NCBI RefSeq assembly: GCF_004320535.1
Contig: NZ_SIHY01000001.1
Coordinates: 930,001 to 994,000, forward strand
Reading direction: 5' to 3'
Length of the DNA stretch: 64,000 nucleotides
From: Arthrobacter sp. S41
Lineage (GTDB): Bacteria > Actinomycetota > Actinomycetes > Actinomycetales > Micrococcaceae
In this document: positions 33,984 to 44,450 of the stretch, piece after piece
How positions within the stretch are numbered: the stretch's first letter is position 1
Layout of the letters: the number at the start of each line of letters is the position of its first letter
Program-made: the position numbers and the translations under genes
The notes under the pieces: model-generated
Told to the model about the DNA's origin: nothing
Database searches by the model: none
Seen by the model: the letters and a program-made list of their open reading frames with translations, nothing else

Positions 33984-34574
33984 TTAGGTCGTGGGCAGGT
34001 CGCCGGCTTTGGCTAACCATTGGTTTCGATAGGACCGGTCAAAAGGTGAAGCATCTGTTGCGACGAGGTCCAACAACTCTCGCGCCGCTCCGCTCATTTC
34101 CGTTTTTAGCTGCTCTGGATAGCCCATAGCCACAGAGTGTTCTTCGAATTCGTCTTCGTCATCCAAGAATGTCCCCCGACTACGAGAGCGAATAACGTCC
34201 AGATCAAGATCTATCGAATTCACTTCCCAGCCACCAGACTTCATTGCCTGCCAACCGATCTGGTGCGACAAGTCGATATAGACATCAAAGTCTTCCGTGG
34301 GCTGTGCGTACAACGTGGCAATCCACGGACCCTCGTGAGGAATGAGGCACAACGCATCACTTTGAGCCAGGTGGGCAACGCCGGGACGCGCTACGAGTGA
34401 GCCTTTGGGCTGATGGAGCCAGTGCCCGTACTCGTCTTGTCCGAGGTAGAAACCCGGAACTACCCAGTGTGGCGTGCCATCAAATTTCCAGGCACGGGCG
34501 ACTACCAACTCACCAGTTGCGATCACTTTTGGTGTGCGAGGAAGTCCTTGGGGGCATGCCTGAACTGAGCTCAT
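33984..34574 (-). CDS. DUF402 family protein, possible nucleotide phosphohydrolase
   Basis: 196 residues. DUF402 (FomD-like) proteins hydrolyse nucleoside diphosphates or modified nucleotides using an acidic metal site. Here [18 protein letters not shown] and [12 protein letters not shown] supply that acidic cluster, preceded by the basic beta-barrel part ([22 protein letters not shown]). The start overlaps the dxs stop (ATGA, 34571-34574), so it is co-translated with dxs. The role is inferred from family only. Confidence 0.75.
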   Translation of the reverse strand: MSSVQACPQGLPRTPKVIATGELVVARAWKFDGTPHWVVPGFYLGQDEYGHWLHQPKGSLVARPGVAHLAQSDALCLIPHEGPWIATLYAQPTEDFDVYIDLSHQIGWQAMKSGGWEVNSIDLDLDVIRSRSRGTFLDDEDEFEEHSVAMGYPEQLKTEMSGAARELLDLVATDASPFDRSYRNQWLAKAGDLPTT

Positions 34575-36538
34575 AGCTTTGGAATCTGTCCTGTAGGAAG
34601 ATCCTGCCCTGGTAGTGGACGAGCGAACGGGACCTTGGTTCCGAGCACCTGAGCCAAAGTGTCGCGGGCCACCTGTTGCGCGGTCAGTCCCACACGGTCC
34701 AGAACTTCAGCACGGGTACCGTGAGCCAGGAATTCGGTAGGCAAACCAACTTCATTAAGAGCAGTATCAACACCAGCGGCACGCATTTCGGTGCGAAGAC
34801 GCGAACCAACACCACCAGCGCGGACGCCGTCTTCGATGCAGACAACGATGCGATGGCGAGCGGCCAACGAAATCACCGAGGTTGGCATGGGCAATACCCA
34901 GCGAGGATCAACAACGGTGACCGAAACGCCCTGGCTGTTCAGGCGTTGCGCGACGTCCAAAGACAATTCGCTCATCGCACCAACCGAAACGATCAAGACA
35001 TCCGGAGCGGACTTGTCCCCCAACCGAGCGAGCACGTCCACACCGTCGGGCAAGCGATCGATGGCGTCGATGGGTTCCCCAACTGATCCCTTGGAGAATC
35101 GAACAACGCTTGGTGCGTCGCTGATTTCCAGGGCTTCACGTAATTCTTCGCGGAGTCGATCAGCGTCACGTGGTGCAGCCAGATGAAGATTTGGCACAAT
35201 CTGCGTCAACGCCATATCCCACATGCCGTGGTGGCTGGCGCCGTCAGGACCGGTCACGCCAGCGCGGTCAAGGACGATGGTGACGCCGGCCTTATGCAAG
35301 GCAACATCCATGAGCAGCTGATCAAATGCGCGGTTCAAGAAGGTGGCATACACGCAAACCACTGGGTGTAGCCCGCCGAAGGCTAATCCTGCCGCGGTGG
35401 TCATCGCATGCTGTTCGGCAATGCCAACGTCAATGACGCGTTCAGGATGCTCTTGAGCCATCTTCTTCAAGCCCACCGGCTGCAACATGGCACCGGTAAT
35501 GGCGACAATGTCATCACGTTCGTTGGCTACCTTGGCGATTTCCTCGCCAAAGACGCTGGTCCAGCTCTGCGCGCTCGACTTGGAAACGGGCAGACCGGTC
35601 ACGGGATCAATGATTCCCACGGCATGGAACTGGTCAGCTTCATCGGCGCGGGCTGGAGCGTAGCCGTGTCCCTTTTCAGTCAATGCGTGCACTAGCACTG
35701 GTCCCGAATACTGTTTGGCTTGCTGCAAAGCTTCTTCGACGGCACGCTGGTTGTGTCCGTCAATAGGGCCGATGTACTTCAGACCCAAGTCTTCAAACAA
35801 TCCCTGTGGAGCCCACCAGTCTTTGATGCCTTTTTTGGTGGCATGAAGGGACTTATAGGTGAATCCGCCGACGGCGCCGGATCCCTTGAGCTTGTCTTTG
35901 AGCTTTTCCATGGCGTTTTCGTACGCCGGGTGGGTGCGGAACTTATCCAGTTGCTGACGCAGGCCCAGAAGCTGATTGGCCAAACCACCGATAGTTGGGG
36001 CGTAAGACCGACCATTGTCATTAACCACGATGACGGCCTTGCGGTCTTTATCGGCGGCAATGTTGTTGACCGCTTCCCAGACCATGCCACCAGTTAGTGC
36101 ACCATCGCCGACTAGGGCCACGGCATAACGGTCGTTGTTGGACCTCAATTTATTGGCGCGAGAAATTCCGTCGAGCCACGACAAGGATGCAGAGGCATGT
36201 GAGGATTCCACGACGTCGTGTTCTGATTCAGCTCGATCAGGGTAGCCTGAGAGCCCGCCTTGCTGGCGTAAGGTTTCGAAGTTCTGGCGTCCGGTCAGCA
36301 GCTTGTGAACGTAGGACTGGTGCCCGGTATCAAAGATGATGGAGTCCTGCGGCGAATCGAAGACTCGATGAATGCCTAAGGTTAGCTCGACAACACCAAG
36401 GTTGGGGCCAAGGTGGCCACCTGTACGGGCAACATTATCGATCAGGAAAGTACGGATTTCCTCTGCAAGATCGTCTAGTTGTTCTAAGGACAGCGCCCGA
36501 AGATCGCTTGGTTTCTTGATGGTCTTAAGCAAAGACAC
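34571..36538 (-). CDS. dxs: 1-deoxy-D-xylulose-5-phosphate synthase
   Basis: 655 residues from GTG at 36538, chosen because AAAGGGG lies 7 nt upstream and the protein then begins [17 protein letters not shown], the family start. Condenses pyruvate and glyceraldehyde 3-phosphate, first step of the MEP isoprenoid route, with thiamine diphosphate. Evidence: [21 protein letters not shown] loop [21 protein letters not shown], and the transketolase-C region [18 protein letters not shown]. Followed by a four-base overlap with DUF402. Confidence 0.96.
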   Translation of the reverse strand: MSLLKTIKKPSDLRALSLEQLDDLAEEIRTFLIDNVARTGGHLGPNLGVVELTLGIHRVFDSPQDSIIFDTGHQSYVHKLLTGRQNFETLRQQGGLSGYPDRAESEHDVVESSHASASLSWLDGISRANKLRSNNDRYAVALVGDGALTGGMVWEAVNNIAADKDRKAVIVVNDNGRSYAPTIGGLANQLLGLRQQLDKFRTHPAYENAMEKLKDKLKGSGAVGGFTYKSLHATKKGIKDWWAPQGLFEDLGLKYIGPIDGHNQRAVEEALQQAKQYSGPVLVHALTEKGHGYAPARADEADQFHAVGIIDPVTGLPVSKSSAQSWTSVFGEEIAKVANERDDIVAITGAMLQPVGLKKMAQEHPERVIDVGIAEQHAMTTAAGLAFGGLHPVVCVYATFLNRAFDQLLMDVALHKAGVTIVLDRAGVTGPDGASHHGMWDMALTQIVPNLHLAAPRDADRLREELREALEISDAPSVVRFSKGSVGEPIDAIDRLPDGVDVLARLGDKSAPDVLIVSVGAMSELSLDVAQRLNSQGVSVTVVDPRWVLPMPTSVISLAARHRIVVCIEDGVRAGGVGSRLRTEMRAAGVDTALNEVGLPTEFLAHGTRAEVLDRVGLTAQQVARDTLAQVLGTKVPFARPLPGQDLPTGQIPKL

Positions 36539-36593
36539 GCTCGTCCCCTTTACAAATTCGCCCGTGGTGGCTGTGAGCCCATGCGAAATACTT

Positions 36594-36599
36594 AGTCTA
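36594..36599 (-). promoter_or_regulatory. Candidate -10 of dxs
   Basis: TAGACT on the minus strand, about 56 nt before the GTG start. No convincing -35. Confidence 0.3.
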
Positions 36600-36734
36600 C
36601 CGCGTTGGAACCTTCTCTCATTATCCGCCACCGTTCCAGTTAGTGCGAATTTGCGGGCAATGAGGTTCAATACCATGGGCAATGCCGGTGGATTTCGAAG
36701 GTGCGCATGCCGGGAGCGCCTTCAAGTCCGACCT

Positions 36735-37274
36735 TTAGCTCAACAGTCGCCGGAAAACGCAATGCTCCGGTTGAGCGTACCCATTGGTTTCGGCGATGCG
36801 GGCAAAGTCTAGGCGCTGACAAACTTTCTGCGAGGGGACGTTGCCTGGATCTACGATCGCGAAGACCGATTCCCCGCCAGATTCACGGACGTAGTTCAGG
36901 ACCTCCCTCACCGCTTCCGTCGCAAATCCTTGGCCTTGAGCACTCGGGTGCAGGTGCCACCCAACCTCGATTGGTGTCTGCAGGAAATTCAGGTCAATGC
37001 TCTGTTGAGTTTCACCCTGCAACGGTTTGCAAAGAACATTTCCAACCAACGCATCAGTCTCACGATCAGCTACAGCCCAAATGCCTTGCCCTTTGGCGAT
37101 TATTCCCCGACGTCTAGCGATGGAAGCTAGTGCCTGATCCAAGGTTGTCATGCAAGTTGCGCCCGGACCGAGATACCGCATGGTTGCAGCGCGCGACTCT
37201 AGGTCCAGCAAGAATGGTGCGTCGTCAGTTGTCCATGAGCGCAAGTGCAGTCGCTGGGTCAATAATTCTTTCAT
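36735..37274 (-). CDS. RimJ/RimL-type GNAT acetyltransferase
   Basis: 179 residues, ATG at 37274 with GGAGAG 7 nt upstream. N-terminal TQRLHLRSWTTDDAPFLLDL, the acetyl-CoA loop EVGWHLHPSAQGQGFATEAVREVLNYV and the VDPGNVPSQKVCQRLDF segment mark the ribosomal-protein-acetyltransferase-like subgroup. Substrates of such solitary members are usually unknown. Divergent from the methyltransferase gene across 80 nt. Confidence 0.85.
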   Translation of the reverse strand: MKELLTQRLHLRSWTTDDAPFLLDLESRAATMRYLGPGATCMTTLDQALASIARRRGIIAKGQGIWAVADRETDALVGNVLCKPLQGETQQSIDLNFLQTPIEVGWHLHPSAQGQGFATEAVREVLNYVRESGGESVFAIVDPGNVPSQKVCQRLDFARIAETNGYAQPEHCVFRRLLS

Positions 37275-37342
37275 TGATGGCTCTCCACATCGCAGTATTT
37301 ATCCAGAGCTTAGCAACATCTTTGATGCTCTTGCCCTGCGCC

Positions 37343-37348
37343 TATGCT
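37343..37348 (+). promoter_or_regulatory. Leaderless-type -10 of the methyltransferase gene
   Basis: TATGCT lies 6 nt before the ATG at 37355. Confidence 0.5.
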
Positions 37349-37354
37349 GGTGCA

Positions 37355-37969
37355 ATGAGTAGCGTAGAACCCTCGGTCCAAACTGCCAGTGAATACTCGT
37401 CGATAGCCCAGCGCTATATCGACTTGTTCGGTGCCATTGAGCAGGCGGAGAAAGAAGATCGTGAGCTGATCGCTACGTGGGCCGAAGGTGTGCGCGGACC
37501 CGTTTTGGATGCCGGATGCGGCCCTGGCCAGTGGACTCAATTTATCTCTGGTCCCCAACGCCCCGCCACGGGCGTTGATATGGTTCCAGAATTTTTGGCT
37601 CATGCGGCCAAGAGCTACAGTGAATGCACTTTTCAGCAGGGCGATTTGTCGAATCTGAGTTTCAGCGACAATCACTTTGCTGGGCTGCTGGCGTGGTATT
37701 CGGTAATCCATACTCCCCCAGAACAATTGCCTTCAATCTTCTCTGAGTTCGCACGAGTCCTAAATCCTGGTGGTCAATTACTCATGGGCTTCTTTGCGGG
37801 CGACAAAGTTCAACCGTTTGCCCACAAAGTCGCACCCGCCTGGTACTTGCCACCTCGATTCTTGGTCGGGCTACTAGAAAACGCGGGTTTTGAACTTCTC
37901 GACTCCCAGACCCGCTCGCGCCCGACGGCACGGCTGCACGGTCATGTTGTGGCGCAGTTGAAGTCTTAA
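37355..37969 (+). CDS. Class I SAM-dependent methyltransferase
   Basis: 204 residues from ATG at 37355 (MSSVEPSVQTAS), supported by the -10 placed for leaderless transcription; upstream in-frame codons run through the neighbouring promoter and lack family similarity. SAM motifs: VLDAGCGPGQWT (I), ATGVDMVPEFL (II), FSDNHFAGLLAWYSVIHTPP (post-II) and FARVLNPGGQLLMGFF (III). Resembles UbiE/Methyltransf_11 type small-molecule enzymes. Substrate unknown. Confidence 0.85.
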   Translation: MSSVEPSVQTASEYSSIAQRYIDLFGAIEQAEKEDRELIATWAEGVRGPVLDAGCGPGQWTQFISGPQRPATGVDMVPEFLAHAAKSYSECTFQQGDLSNLSFSDNHFAGLLAWYSVIHTPPEQLPSIFSEFARVLNPGGQLLMGFFAGDKVQPFAHKVAPAWYLPPRFLVGLLENAGFELLDSQTRSRPTARLHGHVVAQLKS

Positions 37970-38009
37970 AGTTGAAGACCCAAGGCAATTGCCTTGGGTC
38001 TTCAACTTT
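37968..38009. terminator. Perfect 42-nt palindromic terminator
   Basis: Two 21-nt arms (AAAGTTGAAGACCCAAGGC side and its exact complement) with no mismatch; the 5' arm includes the last two bases of the methyltransferase TAA. Works for both strands. Confidence 0.85.
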
Positions 38010-38034
38010 GCGTGTTGCGTAACTACTAGTGGAA

Positions 38035-38056
38035 CACTCCGGTATACACCGGGGTG
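38035..38056 (-). terminator. Second hairpin at the aconitase 3' end
   Basis: CACTCCGGT / ACCGGGGTG with ATAC loop and one G-T pair, 7 nt beyond the aconitase stop. Confidence 0.5.
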
Positions 38057-38062
38057 GCTCTA

Positions 38063-40771
38063 CTAGTTAGCAGCGGCGATCTGGCGCAGTACGTACTGCA
38101 GGATGCCACCGTTGCGGTAGTAGTCAGCTTCACCTGGGGTGTCGATACGCAGAACTGCGTCGAACTCGGTAACCTTGCCGTCTTGTGCGGTTGCGGTAAC
38201 CTTCAGGGTCTTCGGGGTGGTGCCGTTGTTCAGCTCAGTCACACCGGAAACTGCGAAGGTTTCGGTACCGGTCAGACCCAGCGAATCAGCGGACTCACCC
38301 TCTGGGAACTGCAGTGGCAGAACGCCCATACCGATCAGGTTCGAGCGGTGAATACGCTCGAATGACTCGGTGATGACGGCCTTAACACCCAGCAGTGCGG
38401 TGCCCTTAGCAGCCCAGTCACGCGAGGAGCCCGAACCGTATTCCTTACCACCAAGGATGACCAGCGGGGTGCCGGCAGCCTTGTAGTTCTCAGCAGCGTC
38501 GTAGACGTAAGCCTGCGGAGCACCTTCCTGGGTGAAGTCGCGGGTGAAGCCACCCTCAACGCCGTCCAGGATCTGGTTCTTGATGCGGATGTTTGCGAAG
38601 GTACCGCGGATCATGACTTCGTGGTTACCACGGCGCGAGCCGTAGGAGTTGAAGTCCTTGCGATCCACACCATTCTCGATCAGGTAACGGCCAGCCGGGG
38701 TCTCCGACTTGAACGAACCTGCAGGCGAGATGTGGTCAGTGGTGACCGAGTCGCCCAGCTTGAGCAGAACACGAGCGCCGTCGATGTCCTTCACTGGCTG
38801 TGGCTCGGCGGTCATACCGTCGAAGTAAGGTGCCTTACGTGCGTAGGTCGACTTTTCGTCCCATGCGAAGGTTGAACCCTCTGGGGTGTCCAGTGCCTTC
38901 CAACGATCGTCGCCTTCGAAAGCGGTTTCGTAGCCCTTGGCGAACATTTCCTTGTCAATCGACGAGTCCATGATTTCCTGGACCTCTACTGGCGATGGCC
39001 AGATGTCCTTCAGGAAGACGTCGTTGCCCTCGGAGTCCTGACCCAGTGCGTCAGCTTCGAAATCGAAGTCCATGGTGCCAGCCAGTGCGTAAGCGATAAC
39101 TAGTGGCGGGGAAGCCAAGTAGTTCATCTTTACGTCTGGGTTGATGCGACCTTCGAAGTTACGGTTACCGGTGAGCACCGCGGTGGCTGCGAGGTCGTTG
39201 GTGTTGATCGCCTCGGAGATCTCAGCATCCAGTGGACCGGAGTTACCGATGCAAGTTGCGCAACCGTAGCCAACGATGAAGAAGCCAAGCTGCTCCAGGT
39301 ATGGCATGAGGCCGGACTTCTCGTAGTAATCGGTGACAACCTTCGAGCCTGGTGCAACCGAAGTCTTAACCCATGGCTTGGAGGACAGACCCTTTTCGGC
39401 TGCGTTGCGAGCCAGTACGGCTGCGGCCAGCATGACCGATGGGTTCGAAGTGTTGGTGCAAGAGGTGATCGAAGCGATCGAAACCAGGCCGTGGTCCAAG
39501 GTGAACTTGGTCCCATCTTCCTTGGTGACCTCAACTGCGGTCGACGGACGGCCGATACCCTGGGTATCTTCGGCGTCAGAAACGTAGTTGTGCAGATCCT
39601 TGCGGAACTGTTCCTTCGAGGAAGTCAGCTCGATGCGGTCCTGTGGACGCTTCGGGCCAGCGATCGATGGAACAACGGTGGAAAGATCCAGCTCGATGAA
39701 TTCCGAGAAACGGATTTCGCGGCTTGGATCGTGCCACATGCCCTGTTCCTTGGCGTAAGCCTCAACCAGTGCCACGTTCTCGTCGCTGCGGCCGGTCAGG
39801 CGCAGGTAGTCGAGGGTAACATCGTCGATTGGGAACATTGCGGCGGTGGAGCCGAATTCTGGGGACATGTTACCGATGGTGGCGCGGTTTGCCAGCGGCA
39901 CCTGTGCGACACCTTCGCCGTAGAATTCAACAAACTTGCCAACAACGCCGTGCTTACGCAGCATTTCGGTGATGGTCAAAACCACGTCGGTTGCGGTGGC
40001 GCCAGCTGGGATCGAGCCAGCAAGCTTGAAGCCAACAACGCGTGGGATCAGCATGGAGACAGGCTGGCCAAGCATTGCTGCCTCGGCCTCAATGCCACCA
40101 ACGCCCCAACCCAACACGCCTAGGCCGTTGACCATGGTGGTGTGGGAGTCGGTGCCTACGCAGCTATCTGGGTAAGCGCGCAGTACGCCGTCGACCTCGC
40201 GGGTCATTACGGTACGTGCCAGGAACTCAATGTTGACCTGATGCACGATGCCGGTTCCTGGTGGAACGACCTTGAAGTCGTCAAACGCAGTCTGGCCCCA
40301 ACGCAGGAACTGGTAACGCTCACCATTGCGCTGGTACTCGATTTCCATGTTGCGCTCTACAGCGCCCTTGAAACCGAAGGTATCAATCTGCACAGAGTGG
40401 TCAATAACCATTTCGGCAGGTGCCAATGGATTAACACGGGTTGGATCGCCACCGAGTTCCTTGACGGCCTCGCGCATGGTGGCCAAGTCAACAACACAAG
40501 GCACGCCAGTGAAGTCCTGCATCAGGACTCGCGCTGGGGTGAACTGGATTTCAGTGTTAGGTTGCGCCGACGCATCCCACTGACCCAGTGCGTTGATGTG
40601 CTCGTTAGTTACGTTCGCGCCATCTTCGGTACGAAGCAGGTTCTCAAGCAGAACCTTAAGGCTGTAGGGAAGGCTTTCTGAGCCTTCGACCGCATTCAGT
40701 CGGTAAATTTCGTATTCGGTTCCATTGACGTCAAGTACGCCCTTGGCACCGAAGCTGTCCACATTGCTCAC
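38063..40771 (-). CDS. acnA: Aconitate hydratase A
   Basis: 902 residues from GTG at 40771, chosen for AGGAG 6 nt upstream (the reading to 40816 lacks a site). Isomerises citrate to isocitrate in the TCA cycle. The [4Fe-4S] ligands are in [14 protein letters not shown] and [15 protein letters not shown]; other AcnA marks are [24 protein letters not shown] and the swivelling domain [18 protein letters not shown]. The upstream 190 nt hold a perfect palindrome between putative -35 and -10. The usual neighbouring acnR-type regulator gene is absent here. Confidence 0.97.
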   Translation of the reverse strand: MSNVDSFGAKGVLDVNGTEYEIYRLNAVEGSESLPYSLKVLLENLLRTEDGANVTNEHINALGQWDASAQPNTEIQFTPARVLMQDFTGVPCVVDLATMREAVKELGGDPTRVNPLAPAEMVIDHSVQIDTFGFKGAVERNMEIEYQRNGERYQFLRWGQTAFDDFKVVPPGTGIVHQVNIEFLARTVMTREVDGVLRAYPDSCVGTDSHTTMVNGLGVLGWGVGGIEAEAAMLGQPVSMLIPRVVGFKLAGSIPAGATATDVVLTITEMLRKHGVVGKFVEFYGEGVAQVPLANRATIGNMSPEFGSTAAMFPIDDVTLDYLRLTGRSDENVALVEAYAKEQGMWHDPSREIRFSEFIELDLSTVVPSIAGPKRPQDRIELTSSKEQFRKDLHNYVSDAEDTQGIGRPSTAVEVTKEDGTKFTLDHGLVSIASITSCTNTSNPSVMLAAAVLARNAAEKGLSSKPWVKTSVAPGSKVVTDYYEKSGLMPYLEQLGFFIVGYGCATCIGNSGPLDAEISEAINTNDLAATAVLTGNRNFEGRINPDVKMNYLASPPLVIAYALAGTMDFDFEADALGQDSEGNDVFLKDIWPSPVEVQEIMDSSIDKEMFAKGYETAFEGDDRWKALDTPEGSTFAWDEKSTYARKAPYFDGMTAEPQPVKDIDGARVLLKLGDSVTTDHISPAGSFKSETPAGRYLIENGVDRKDFNSYGSRRGNHEVMIRGTFANIRIKNQILDGVEGGFTRDFTQEGAPQAYVYDAAENYKAAGTPLVILGGKEYGSGSSRDWAAKGTALLGVKAVITESFERIHRSNLIGMGVLPLQFPEGESADSLGLTGTETFAVSGVTELNNGTTPKTLKVTATAQDGKVTEFDAVLRIDTPGEADYYRNGGILQYVLRQIAAAN

Positions 40772-40814
40772 GTGGGACTCCTCTCGCCAGACACTCATAC
40801 TGTTGCACGCGCAC

Positions 40815-40820
40815 ACTGTA
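40815..40820 (-). promoter_or_regulatory. Putative -10 of acnA
   Basis: TACAGT on the minus strand, about 45 nt before the GTG. The palindrome at 40825-40844 occupies the spacer upstream of it. Confidence 0.4.
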
Positions 40821-40824
40821 ATTC

Positions 40825-40844
40825 CAGTTAGGAGTTCCTAACTG
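40825..40844 (-). promoter_or_regulatory. Palindromic operator candidate of acnA
   Basis: CAGTTAGGAGTTCCTAACTG: perfect 9-2-9 inverted repeat. The outer CAG...CTG recalls TetR-type AcnR sites, but the interior differs from the Corynebacterium consensus as I recall it. Confidence 0.55.
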
Positions 40845-40962
40845 AGATAGTCAGGTTCCTAGCGCGGCAGAGCTAAAAACAGTCTATCGCCAACTGCCAG
40901 AAAAAGACTCCTCGGAATAAACTTTGACCAAAATTCGTGTCTCAACGGACAAATTCAGGTGA

Positions 40963-42285
40963 TTAACGGCGCACGAAGAGGCCAATGGACTCCATGTGGT
41001 GAGTATGTGGGTATAAATCGTGAATCTCCACGTGCTCTAATTCGTAGCCGCGAGCGGTCAAACGCGAGATATCTCGGGCGAAAGATGCAGGGTCACAGGA
41101 GACGTAACAAATACGTGAGACACCACTGCTACCCAATTCAGCAGCAACTTGCTTGTCGATACCGGTACGCGGTGGATCAAGGACCACGCCATCTAGCTTC
41201 GCGTCACGGGAGACCTGACGTAGTACGTGCTCTACCCGGCCGCGAATGACGGTGGCCTGAGGATAATCGCGAAGATTCTTTTTAGCGTCCGCGTGGGTGC
41301 CTGGTGCTCCCTCAATGGAGAAGACCCGTCCTTCTTGTCCCACAGCCTTGGCCAAGGGAACGGAGAACAAGCCAGCGCCTGCATAAAGATCGGCCAGCTG
41401 TTCACCACGAACAGGATCAAGTAGATCCACTACTCGTTCCGAAAGCAGGGTCGCGGCGCTGCGGTGCACCTGCCAGAAGCCTTCGCCGGTAATCCGGTAC
41501 TTCTCCCCCAGCACTTTTTCATTCAGCCAGGGCGAGCCAGCCAAGATCTCCAATGAACCCTTGCCGTCAGAGGCGGAACCACCACGCTGGGTGAACGAAG
41601 CGACGTTCACGCCTTCTGGGAATTGCTTGGCCACCTTCAGCGCAGCACCGGAGCTTGCCTCGGAGAGCAAAACCAAAATCGTACGATCGTCCGAACTGGA
41701 CACCGCTACTTCAACGCGGTCAATACCCGAATAGTTCACCGCATAGATTCCGCTAGCCTCGATGGCTGGATGAGCCAATGGCATCGAAGTAATGGCGGTG
41801 AGCTGGTTGCTTCGGAAGCCACTCATGGCCAAGTTGCCGGAGGCATCAACCGAATAGGACATGCGTGTGCGCCAGCCCAAACCGTCAGTTGAACCAGCAA
41901 CTTCTTGGACCTGGGGGAAGTTGTAATCCTCAGCTTTCATGCCGCCCAAGCGGGTGAACTGTTCGGCCACTACCTGTGACTTCAACTCGCGTTGGTGAGC
42001 CAAGGAAATGTGCCCAAATTCAGCACCACCCACGGGATCACGGTGCTTGAGTGCATCAGCCGCATCCCAGAAGTGTGGCACTCGGTGCTCACTGGCTTCA
42101 TGGACCTCAACTACATCTGCACGCCAAAATTTCGCTTCCCGGGCCGAGTCAGTCAAACGCACCGATACAAGTTCTCCGGGAATACCGTGACGCACAAAAA
42201 TCACGCGCCCCTCATGGCGAGCGACGGTGTGACCGCCGTGGGCGATATTGCCCAAACGTACTTGCAACGTTGATGATTCAGTCAT
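40963..42285 (-). CDS. TrmA/RlmCD-type RNA m5U methyltransferase
   Basis: 440 residues from ATG at 42285 (MTESSTLQVRLG); an ATG at 42309 would add eight residues. N-terminal TRAM domain (GHTVARHEGRVIFVRHGIPGE) and C-terminal SAM domain: ADLYAGAGLFSVPLA (I), DGVVLDPPRTGID (IV) and the nucleophile motif ICYVSCDPASFARDI; the general-base region HDLYPHTHHMESIGLF closes the protein. Target (23S U747/U1939 or tRNA U54) cannot be assigned. The Cys cluster of RumA for Fe-S is not evident. It starts shortly after the KimA-like stop. Confidence 0.85.
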   Translation of the reverse strand: MTESSTLQVRLGNIAHGGHTVARHEGRVIFVRHGIPGELVSVRLTDSAREAKFWRADVVEVHEASEHRVPHFWDAADALKHRDPVGGAEFGHISLAHQRELKSQVVAEQFTRLGGMKAEDYNFPQVQEVAGSTDGLGWRTRMSYSVDASGNLAMSGFRSNQLTAITSMPLAHPAIEASGIYAVNYSGIDRVEVAVSSSDDRTILVLLSEASSGAALKVAKQFPEGVNVASFTQRGGSASDGKGSLEILAGSPWLNEKVLGEKYRITGEGFWQVHRSAATLLSERVVDLLDPVRGEQLADLYAGAGLFSVPLAKAVGQEGRVFSIEGAPGTHADAKKNLRDYPQATVIRGRVEHVLRQVSRDAKLDGVVLDPPRTGIDKQVAAELGSSGVSRICYVSCDPASFARDISRLTARGYELEHVEIHDLYPHTHHMESIGLFVRR

Positions 42286-42311
42286 TTTTTCGTCTTTCGT
42301 AGGAAGCATTT

Positions 42312-44306
42312 TTAGCGGTGTGCGGAAGACTCTTCGGTCGCTCCGCCGCCTAGGTTGTTTGAGGCACTGCGCAGACGCCACGGCACCGAAGCGATCACAA
42401 CGCCCGGTTCATAGTGCAGGCGGTTCTTTACGCGGAGCGCAGTTTGGTTGTGTACCAGCTGTTCCCACCATTGGCCCACCACATACTCGGGAATGTAGAC
42501 AACGATGAGTTCTCGCGGGGACTCGCGCTTGATGGAACGAATATGTTCGATCAGCGCTCCAGGAATATCGCGGTAGGGGGAAGCCAAGGCCGTAATCGGA
42601 ACGGGGATCCCCAGTCGGTCCCAGTCTTCGAGGGTGGTCTCGGTTTTTTCCCGTTCCACGTCAACGATGATCGCTTCCAACTTTGAGGGCCGCGAAGCCC
42701 GCGCGAAGGCCAGAGCGCGAAGCACCGGTTTGCGCACGGTAGAGACCAGAACCAACGCGTGAACACGCGATGGCAGTGCGGTGACGGCGTAGTCTTCGTC
42801 GACCTCGAGTTCGTCATCAACCTTTTGATAGTGGCGCTGCAAGCCATGCATGATGAACATCAATACGAGGATGCCCAGCAGCGCCAGCCATGCACCATGA
42901 ACAAATCTGGTGGCCAGCACAACAACAAGAACCAACGCTGACAGGACCAAACCAACCAGGTTCAGCAGGCGTTTGCGTTGCTTAACAGCTCGAATTTTAC
43001 GGTCCGAGATGGGGACAAGGACGCGCTTCCAGTGGGTCAGCATGCCCAGCTGGCTCAGCGTGAAGGAAACAAAGACGCCCACGACGTAGAGCTGCACCAT
43101 CGAAGTGACATCACCGTGGAAGAGCAGCACCAAGATAATTGCGGCAACGCCCAAGGAGAGGATGCCGTTGGAGAAGCCAAGACGATCGCCACGTGTTCGC
43201 AGCTGTCGAGGCAAGAACCCGTCGGTGGCCAAATGGCTGGCCAGCAATGGGAAAGAGTTGAAGGCCTGATTACCAGCCAAAAGCAAGACGGCGATGGTCA
43301 ACACGGACACTACGATCAGACCCAAGGTGTAGTCACCAAAGACCGCCTGGGCCAGCTGTCCCAATACCGGCACCTGCACGAAGTTCGGCGAAATTGGCTG
43401 ACCATCAAGCAAGAACGACGCCTGAGGATCGGTGACAACCTTAATCCCGGTGGCACGCGCCAGCATCAATGTTCCCAAGGTTAATACGCCCGATAGCAGG
43501 CCAAGAACCAACAAGATTCTTCCGGCGTTTTTTGCTCGCGGCTTAGCCAAAGTTTGAACGTTGGAGATGGGGACTTCAATACCCGTTAGTGCGGCAGATC
43601 CAGTGCTGAAGGCACGCAAGATCAGCAATGCTCCAACCACGCCGTGCAGGCCATTGGAGAACTGTGCTTCGGGTACAATAGTGAACTCAGCACTTGGCGC
43701 GTGGCCAAGGTTTCCGGTCAATGCCATCACGCCGCCGATGGCGACAAGGGCCAGCATTCCCGCAACAAAGAGGTACACCGGAATTGCTAGGGTCCATTTT
43801 CCTTGCCCGGTGCCACGCAAATTGCCAACTACCAACAGTGCCACCAGCGCGGCAGCAACCCAGGCTTTGTGTTCGCCTAGTACCGGGAAAATGGCGCTCA
43901 GGTAAGCAGCAGCCGAGGAGCTAGACACCGCAACGGTCAAGACAAAGTCCACCAACAGCGCCGCTGCCACCGCTGTACCGGGACGCGCACCCAAGTTCTT
44001 CTTGACGATTTCATAGTCGCCACCACCGGAGGGGTACTCAACAACCGATTGCCGGTACGAGAGCACCAGCACCACCAGAACGGCGAGGACTGCCAATCCC
44101 ACTGCTGGGGACAGCATCGCTGCCGCGACACCGGCCATAGCCAGCGTCAGCAGGATTTCATCTGGCGCGTACGCCAAAGAGGACAGGGCGCTGGAGGAGA
44201 AAATCGGCAACGCTACGTTTGGTGGGAGCGGCTTCTTTTTCAGCTGTTCAGTGCTGAAAGGCCGACCCACAAGAATCCTCTTGAGACCATCAAATAATGC
44301 AGGCAC
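42312..44306 (-). CDS. APC-superfamily permease, KimA-like potassium transporter
   Basis: 664 residues: about twelve hydrophobic segments, then a cytosolic C-terminal domain (about 500-664; LVLVSTVRKPVLRALAFARAS, RELIVVYIPEYVVGQWWEQLVHNQTAL). VALPIFSSSALSSLAYAPDEILLTL near the start and YPSGGGDYEIVKKNLG are typical of KimA-type K+/H+ symporters. The divergent neighbours are two TrkA proteins, reinforcing a potassium role. GTG start at 44306 has no Shine-Dalgarno but TAACGT lies 6 nt upstream; an internal GTG at 44270 with AAGAGG is the alternative. Substrate is inferred. Confidence 0.8.
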   Translation of the reverse strand: MPALFDGLKRILVGRPFSTEQLKKKPLPPNVALPIFSSSALSSLAYAPDEILLTLAMAGVAAAMLSPAVGLAVLAVLVVLVLSYRQSVVEYPSGGGDYEIVKKNLGARPGTAVAAALLVDFVLTVAVSSSSAAAYLSAIFPVLGEHKAWVAAALVALLVVGNLRGTGQGKWTLAIPVYLFVAGMLALVAIGGVMALTGNLGHAPSAEFTIVPEAQFSNGLHGVVGALLILRAFSTGSAALTGIEVPISNVQTLAKPRAKNAGRILLVLGLLSGVLTLGTLMLARATGIKVVTDPQASFLLDGQPISPNFVQVPVLGQLAQAVFGDYTLGLIVVSVLTIAVLLLAGNQAFNSFPLLASHLATDGFLPRQLRTRGDRLGFSNGILSLGVAAIILVLLFHGDVTSMVQLYVVGVFVSFTLSQLGMLTHWKRVLVPISDRKIRAVKQRKRLLNLVGLVLSALVLVVVLATRFVHGAWLALLGILVLMFIMHGLQRHYQKVDDELEVDEDYAVTALPSRVHALVLVSTVRKPVLRALAFARASRPSKLEAIIVDVEREKTETTLEDWDRLGIPVPITALASPYRDIPGALIEHIRSIKRESPRELIVVYIPEYVVGQWWEQLVHNQTALRVKNRLHYEPGVVIASVPWRLRSASNNLGGGATEESSAHR

Positions 44307-44308
44307 GA

Positions 44309-44320
44309 GATAACGTTATC
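44309..44320 (-). promoter_or_regulatory. Palindrome containing the putative -10 of the KimA-like gene
   Basis: GATAACGTTATC, a perfect 12-bp palindrome; the embedded TAACGT is 6 nt from the GTG start, so a bound regulator would block the promoter. Confidence 0.5.
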
Positions 44321-44450
44321 GCAGGTGTGCAAACCACACGGGAGGTTCACCGCCAATAATCTTGACCCGAACAGCGCTATTGTTGCATTCGGAGCACACT
44401 TAGGCGGTGCGCCGGTCAATCACCACAAGCAGCAATCCAAGGAGTTCTCG

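Noticed and set aside
39491-40123. 210-codon plus-strand frame inside acnA
   Set aside because: Shadow of a highly biased gene; no domain or start signal.
40825-40844. DtxR/IdeR iron box before acnA
   Set aside because: TTAGG and CCTAA are too close (4-nt gap, 14 bp in all) for the 19-bp iron-regulator site.
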